DNA of 6,607 nt. It comes from an uncultured Clostridium sp. (GTDB lineage Bacteria > Bacillota > Clostridia > Lachnospirales > Anaerotignaceae). The notes under the pieces are model-generated. The model was not told the DNA's origin. It worked only from the letters and a program-made list of their open reading frames with translations, and searched no databases. Shown here piece by piece: positions 4,288 through 6,607 of this stretch. Position 1 is the first letter of the stretch, and the number at the start of each line of letters is the position of its first letter. A program made the position numbers and the translations under genes. The stretch spans positions 1-6,607 of the forward strand of contig CAMXTM010000113.1 of assembly GCA_947246775.1 (NCBI GenBank). The letters are read 5' to 3'.

Positions 4288-5640
4288 CTAAATTCCCGCT
4301 ACAGAAATACGTTTTACCATAAGCATAGGCGAACCCATTGTACCATTTGCGCGTGGCATAATAAATTTTAAATCGTTTCCTACTTCTTCAATCGACTTTA
4401 ACAGCGTATAAAAATTGCCGCCTATGGTAATCTGTTCAACTGGACGCACAATCTGTCCTCTTTCCAGCAAAAAGCCCTCAGCCGAAAGCGAAAAGTCTCC
4501 CGAAACCGCATTTGCTCCTGCATGAAGTCCTGAAATATCTGTAATCAAAAGCCCTTCTCCCAGTTGTGCCATTAAGGTTCTAGGCGTTTTTCCGCCAGCT
4601 TGTATATACAAATTGGTACATTTTGTTTTGACTGTACTCTTATAACCATCTTTAAAGCCATTACCTGTAGAACTTGTGCCATCTTTTGCTGCTGATTTTA
4701 AATTATACAAAAAAGATTCTAACCTACCATTTTCAATCAAGGTTTTGTTTTTGACAGCAACGCCCTCATGGTCAAATGGCATAGAGGCAGGCGCATTTTC
4801 TAAAAGTCCATCATCTTTTAAAGTCACCTTAGAGGAAGCTATTTTTTCTTTTAATTTTCCGCCTAAAAGAGAAAAGCCCTTTTGTACATTTTCGCCATAA
4901 AATACGACTGCAAATACGGAAAGCAATTCTGCTGCTACATGATTTTCCAACAGTACCCGATATTCTCCAGATTTTACGCTATATGCTCCCAAATGACTGA
5001 CTGCTTTTTCTCCTGCTTTTCTGCCAATTTCCTGCGGTTGAAAGGTCGCCCAGTTGTTGCTGAGCCAATCCTCTGACGCTGTTTTCACATCACCATTTTG
5101 TTGTGCAATCGTAGAAATATTTGCAAAAATGCCATTTTTTCTATGGCACAAGTTTAGCCCTTTGCTGTTGCATAAGGCAATGGTTTTATCTGTTGTTTGC
5201 AAAGTGCAGTAATCAATAGAAACCTGTTCATATTGTTGTAGTGCGCCTTGTTCCATTTTTTTAGCAGCTTCTACTTTTTGTGCAGGAGAAAGCGCTTTGA
5301 GTTCTTCCTTGTAGCTGTTAATTTGGGGGTAGCATGAGCTGCCCGCAAATATCACTTCGCTTTCTGTTTCCTGCATGACTTCTGCATTTTCTTTTGCCTG
5401 TGCAATCAAATAGGCTATGGTTTCCTGCTCCATTGTGGTGGCATAGGCATAGCCCATATTGCCTTGATAAATGCCTCTAAAACAAATGCCAATTGTGTCA
5501 CTGGTTTCATACTGGGAAATTTCTCCCTCTAATACCAAAACTTCAAAATTCTCTGTTTGCTCAAAATATACTTCGCAATCCTCAAAGCCCTCTGCAAGTG
5601 CATTTTCCATTAACTGTTTTTGAAATTGTTGTCTTTCCAA
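4288..5640 (-). CDS. pmbA: PmbA/TldE, non-catalytic partner of the TldD metalloprotease
   Basis: At 450 residues this is a full-length PmbA/TldE family protein (PF01523 group). TldE forms a heteromer with TldD; in E. coli the pair matures microcin B17 and degrades the CcdA antitoxin. As expected for TldE it lacks the HExxxH zinc motif. Recognisable blocks are GICFRGIYQGNMGYAYAT (51-68), the central FDHEGVAVKNKTLIENGRLE (289-308), LYNLKSAAKDGTSSTGNG (311-328), and the conserved C-terminus ISGLHAGANAVSGDFSLSAE (369-388), GNFYTLL and MGSPML. It starts 3 nt after the tldD stop, so translation is probably coupled. The start is TTG at 5638-5640; the first ATG is residue 11 and has no ribosome site. 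Its cellular substrate in clostridia is unknown. Confidence 0.93.
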   Translation of the reverse strand: MERQQFQKQLMENALAEGFEDCEVYFEQTENFEVLVLEGEISQYETSDTIGICFRGIYQGNMGYAYATTMEQETIAYLIAQAKENAEVMQETESEVIFAGSSCYPQINSYKEELKALSPAQKVEAAKKMEQGALQQYEQVSIDYCTLQTTDKTIALCNSKGLNLCHRKNGIFANISTIAQQNGDVKTASEDWLSNNWATFQPQEIGRKAGEKAVSHLGAYSVKSGEYRVLLENHVAAELLSVFAVVFYGENVQKGFSLLGGKLKEKIASSKVTLKDDGLLENAPASMPFDHEGVAVKNKTLIENGRLESFLYNLKSAAKDGTSSTGNGFKDGYKSTVKTKCTNLYIQAGGKTPRTLMAQLGEGLLITDISGLHAGANAVSGDFSLSAEGFLLERGQIVRPVEQITIGGNFYTLLKSIEEVGNDLKFIMPRANGTMGSPMLMVKRISVAGI

Positions 5641-5643
5641 TTT

Positions 5644-6607
5644 TTATCCCCTGCCCCCTACTGTAATCTCGCTTACTCGAATCATAGGCTGTCCCACATT
5701 AGTTGGAATCGAGCCACTAATACTACCACACATTCCTTGCGCACTTTTTAAGTTATTGCCTACTTTATCAATTCGCATGAGGATTTCATCACCTTTTCCG
5801 ATTAGAGTTGCACCTCTTACTGCTTCCGCTATCTTTCCATTTCGTATCATATAGCCCTCTAGTACCGCAAAATTAAACACGCCTGTTGCTGGGTCAACAC
5901 TACCACCGCCCATACGTTTGGCATACAAGCCATACTCTGTATCGGCAATAATATCTGCTGGTTTGGTTGTTCCAGCGGCAATATAAGTATTTGTCATGCG
6001 GGAAGTGGGCGCAAATTTATAGCTTTCTCGCCTTGCCGAACCAGTAGATGCCATACCCATTTTTTGACCATTGAGCCTATCTACCAAGTAAGATTTTAAG
6101 ATGCCATTTTCAATCAAAACATTTTTTCTAGTAGGCGTTCCCTCATCGTCAATATTTGCTGTTCCCCAAGCATTTGGTATTGTGCCATCATCAACTGCTG
6201 TTACAATATTCGAAGCTATTTTTTGCCCTAATTTTCCTGCAAACACAGACGCATTTCTTGCAACAGCGGTTGCCTCCAAGCCATGTCCGCAAGCCTCATG
6301 AAATATCACACCGCCAAAACCATTTTCAATTACAACGGTCATTTTTTTACTTGGGCAAATATCTGCCTTTAACATGGTGACTGCCATGCGGGAAGCATTC
6401 CTTGCAACCTGTTCCATATCTATTTTTTCAAATAGCTCAAAGCCCATTGACGCCCCAGGACCAAAATAACCACTTTGTTTTTCTGTCTGGGAAGACGCAA
6501 TAGACTCTACCATCATACGGCTACGCACTCTTTTGTCTTCTGCCCATATTCCTAAACTATTTGATATTAAAACATCTTGTGTAATATCTTGATAGCTCAA
6601 TCTAGTC
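5644..6607 (-). CDS. tldD: TldD metalloprotease, catalytic subunit (N-terminus outside window)
   Basis: About 320 C-terminal residues of a TldD-family zinc peptidase are visible. The reading frame is open to the right edge (codons for T-R precede L-SYQDITQDVL), so the 5' end is cut off. TldD proteins are usually about 460-480 residues, which leaves roughly 150 missing. The HExxxH zinc motif is HEACGH at 6283-6300, within GGVIFHEACGHGLEATAV. The conserved C-terminal Cys lies in QGMCGSISGS (codon 5728-5730), matching the third metal ligand known for E. coli TldD. YGLYAKRMGGGSVDPATGVF is the typical block before it. The gene is first of the visible operon with pmbA and the signal peptidase gene. 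An apparent start at 6600 is only an internal TTG Leu codon. All visible catalytic residues are intact. Confidence 0.95.
   Translation of the reverse strand, partial: TRLSYQDITQDVLISNSLGIWAEDKRVRSRMMVESIASSQTEKQSGYFGPGASMGFELFEKIDMEQVARNASRMAVTMLKADICPSKKMTVVIENGFGGVIFHEACGHGLEATAVARNASVFAGKLGQKIASNIVTAVDDGTIPNAWGTANIDDEGTPTRKNVLIENGILKSYLVDRLNGQKMGMASTGSARRESYKFAPTSRMTNTYIAAGTTKPADIIADTEYGLYAKRMGGGSVDPATGVFNFAVLEGYMIRNGKIAEAVRGATLIGKGDEILMRIDKVGNNLKSAQGMCGSISGSIPTNVGQPMIRVSEITVGGRG
5648..5653 (-). promoter_or_regulatory. Ribosome binding site of pmbA inside the end of tldD
   Basis: CAGGGG on the minus strand lies within the last codons of tldD and ends 7 nt before the TTG start at 5638-5640. 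It supports TTG over the internal ATG at residue 11 and indicates translational coupling. Confidence 0.75.

Noticed and set aside
5644..6600. Complete short TldD starting at 6600
   Set aside because: The apparent start is an internal TTG Leu codon. The frame stays open to the window edge and about 150 residues of the usual N-terminal domain are missing.

Overview
This is a low-GC, AT-rich window that reads as an endospore-forming clostridial Firmicute, probably Lachnospirales-like. The evidence is strong AGGAGG-type ribosome binding sites, TTG start codons, a DUF3794 (SPOCS) plus LysM spore morphogenesis protein, a DUF6809-like small protein and hairpin-rich intergenic repeats. The lineage is inferred from gene content and was not tested by a search.

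Layout, left to right. (1) 20-1591 (+) is a complete DUF3794/LysM protein resembling SipL, the SpoIVA-binding coat-assembly factor of Clostridioides difficile. (2) 1592-1700 is a compact run of three hairpins ending in a strong terminator. (3) 1701-2371 is a small divergent module: a 70-residue Cro/C1-type regulator (-) and a 98-residue DUF6809-like protein (+). The 161 bp between their start codons carry an unusual operator-like sequence with three identical 7-bp half-sites. (4) 2390-2564 is a second dense hairpin cluster with a bidirectional terminator. (5) 2566-3630 (-) is a 354-residue protein with three EF-hand-like Ca2+ loops and no visible secretion signal. (6) 3765-6607 (-) is an apparent operon tldD (cut by the right edge) - pmbA/tldE - type I signal peptidase, with gaps of 3 and 25 nt. 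pmbA and the signal peptidase gene both start at TTG in almost identical initiation contexts.

How the genes relate. TldD and PmbA should form a heteromeric cytoplasmic metalloprotease, with zinc ligands on TldD only. The membrane signal peptidase follows as the third cistron. The regulator/DUF6809 pair looks self-contained, and a 19-bp perfect inverted repeat brackets it, one copy just after the stop codon of each flanking gene. No CRISPR array, tRNA, rRNA, transposase or integrase was found. The least explained parts are the three-half-site operator, the inverted-repeat bracket with its hairpin arrays, and the orphan EF-hand protein.
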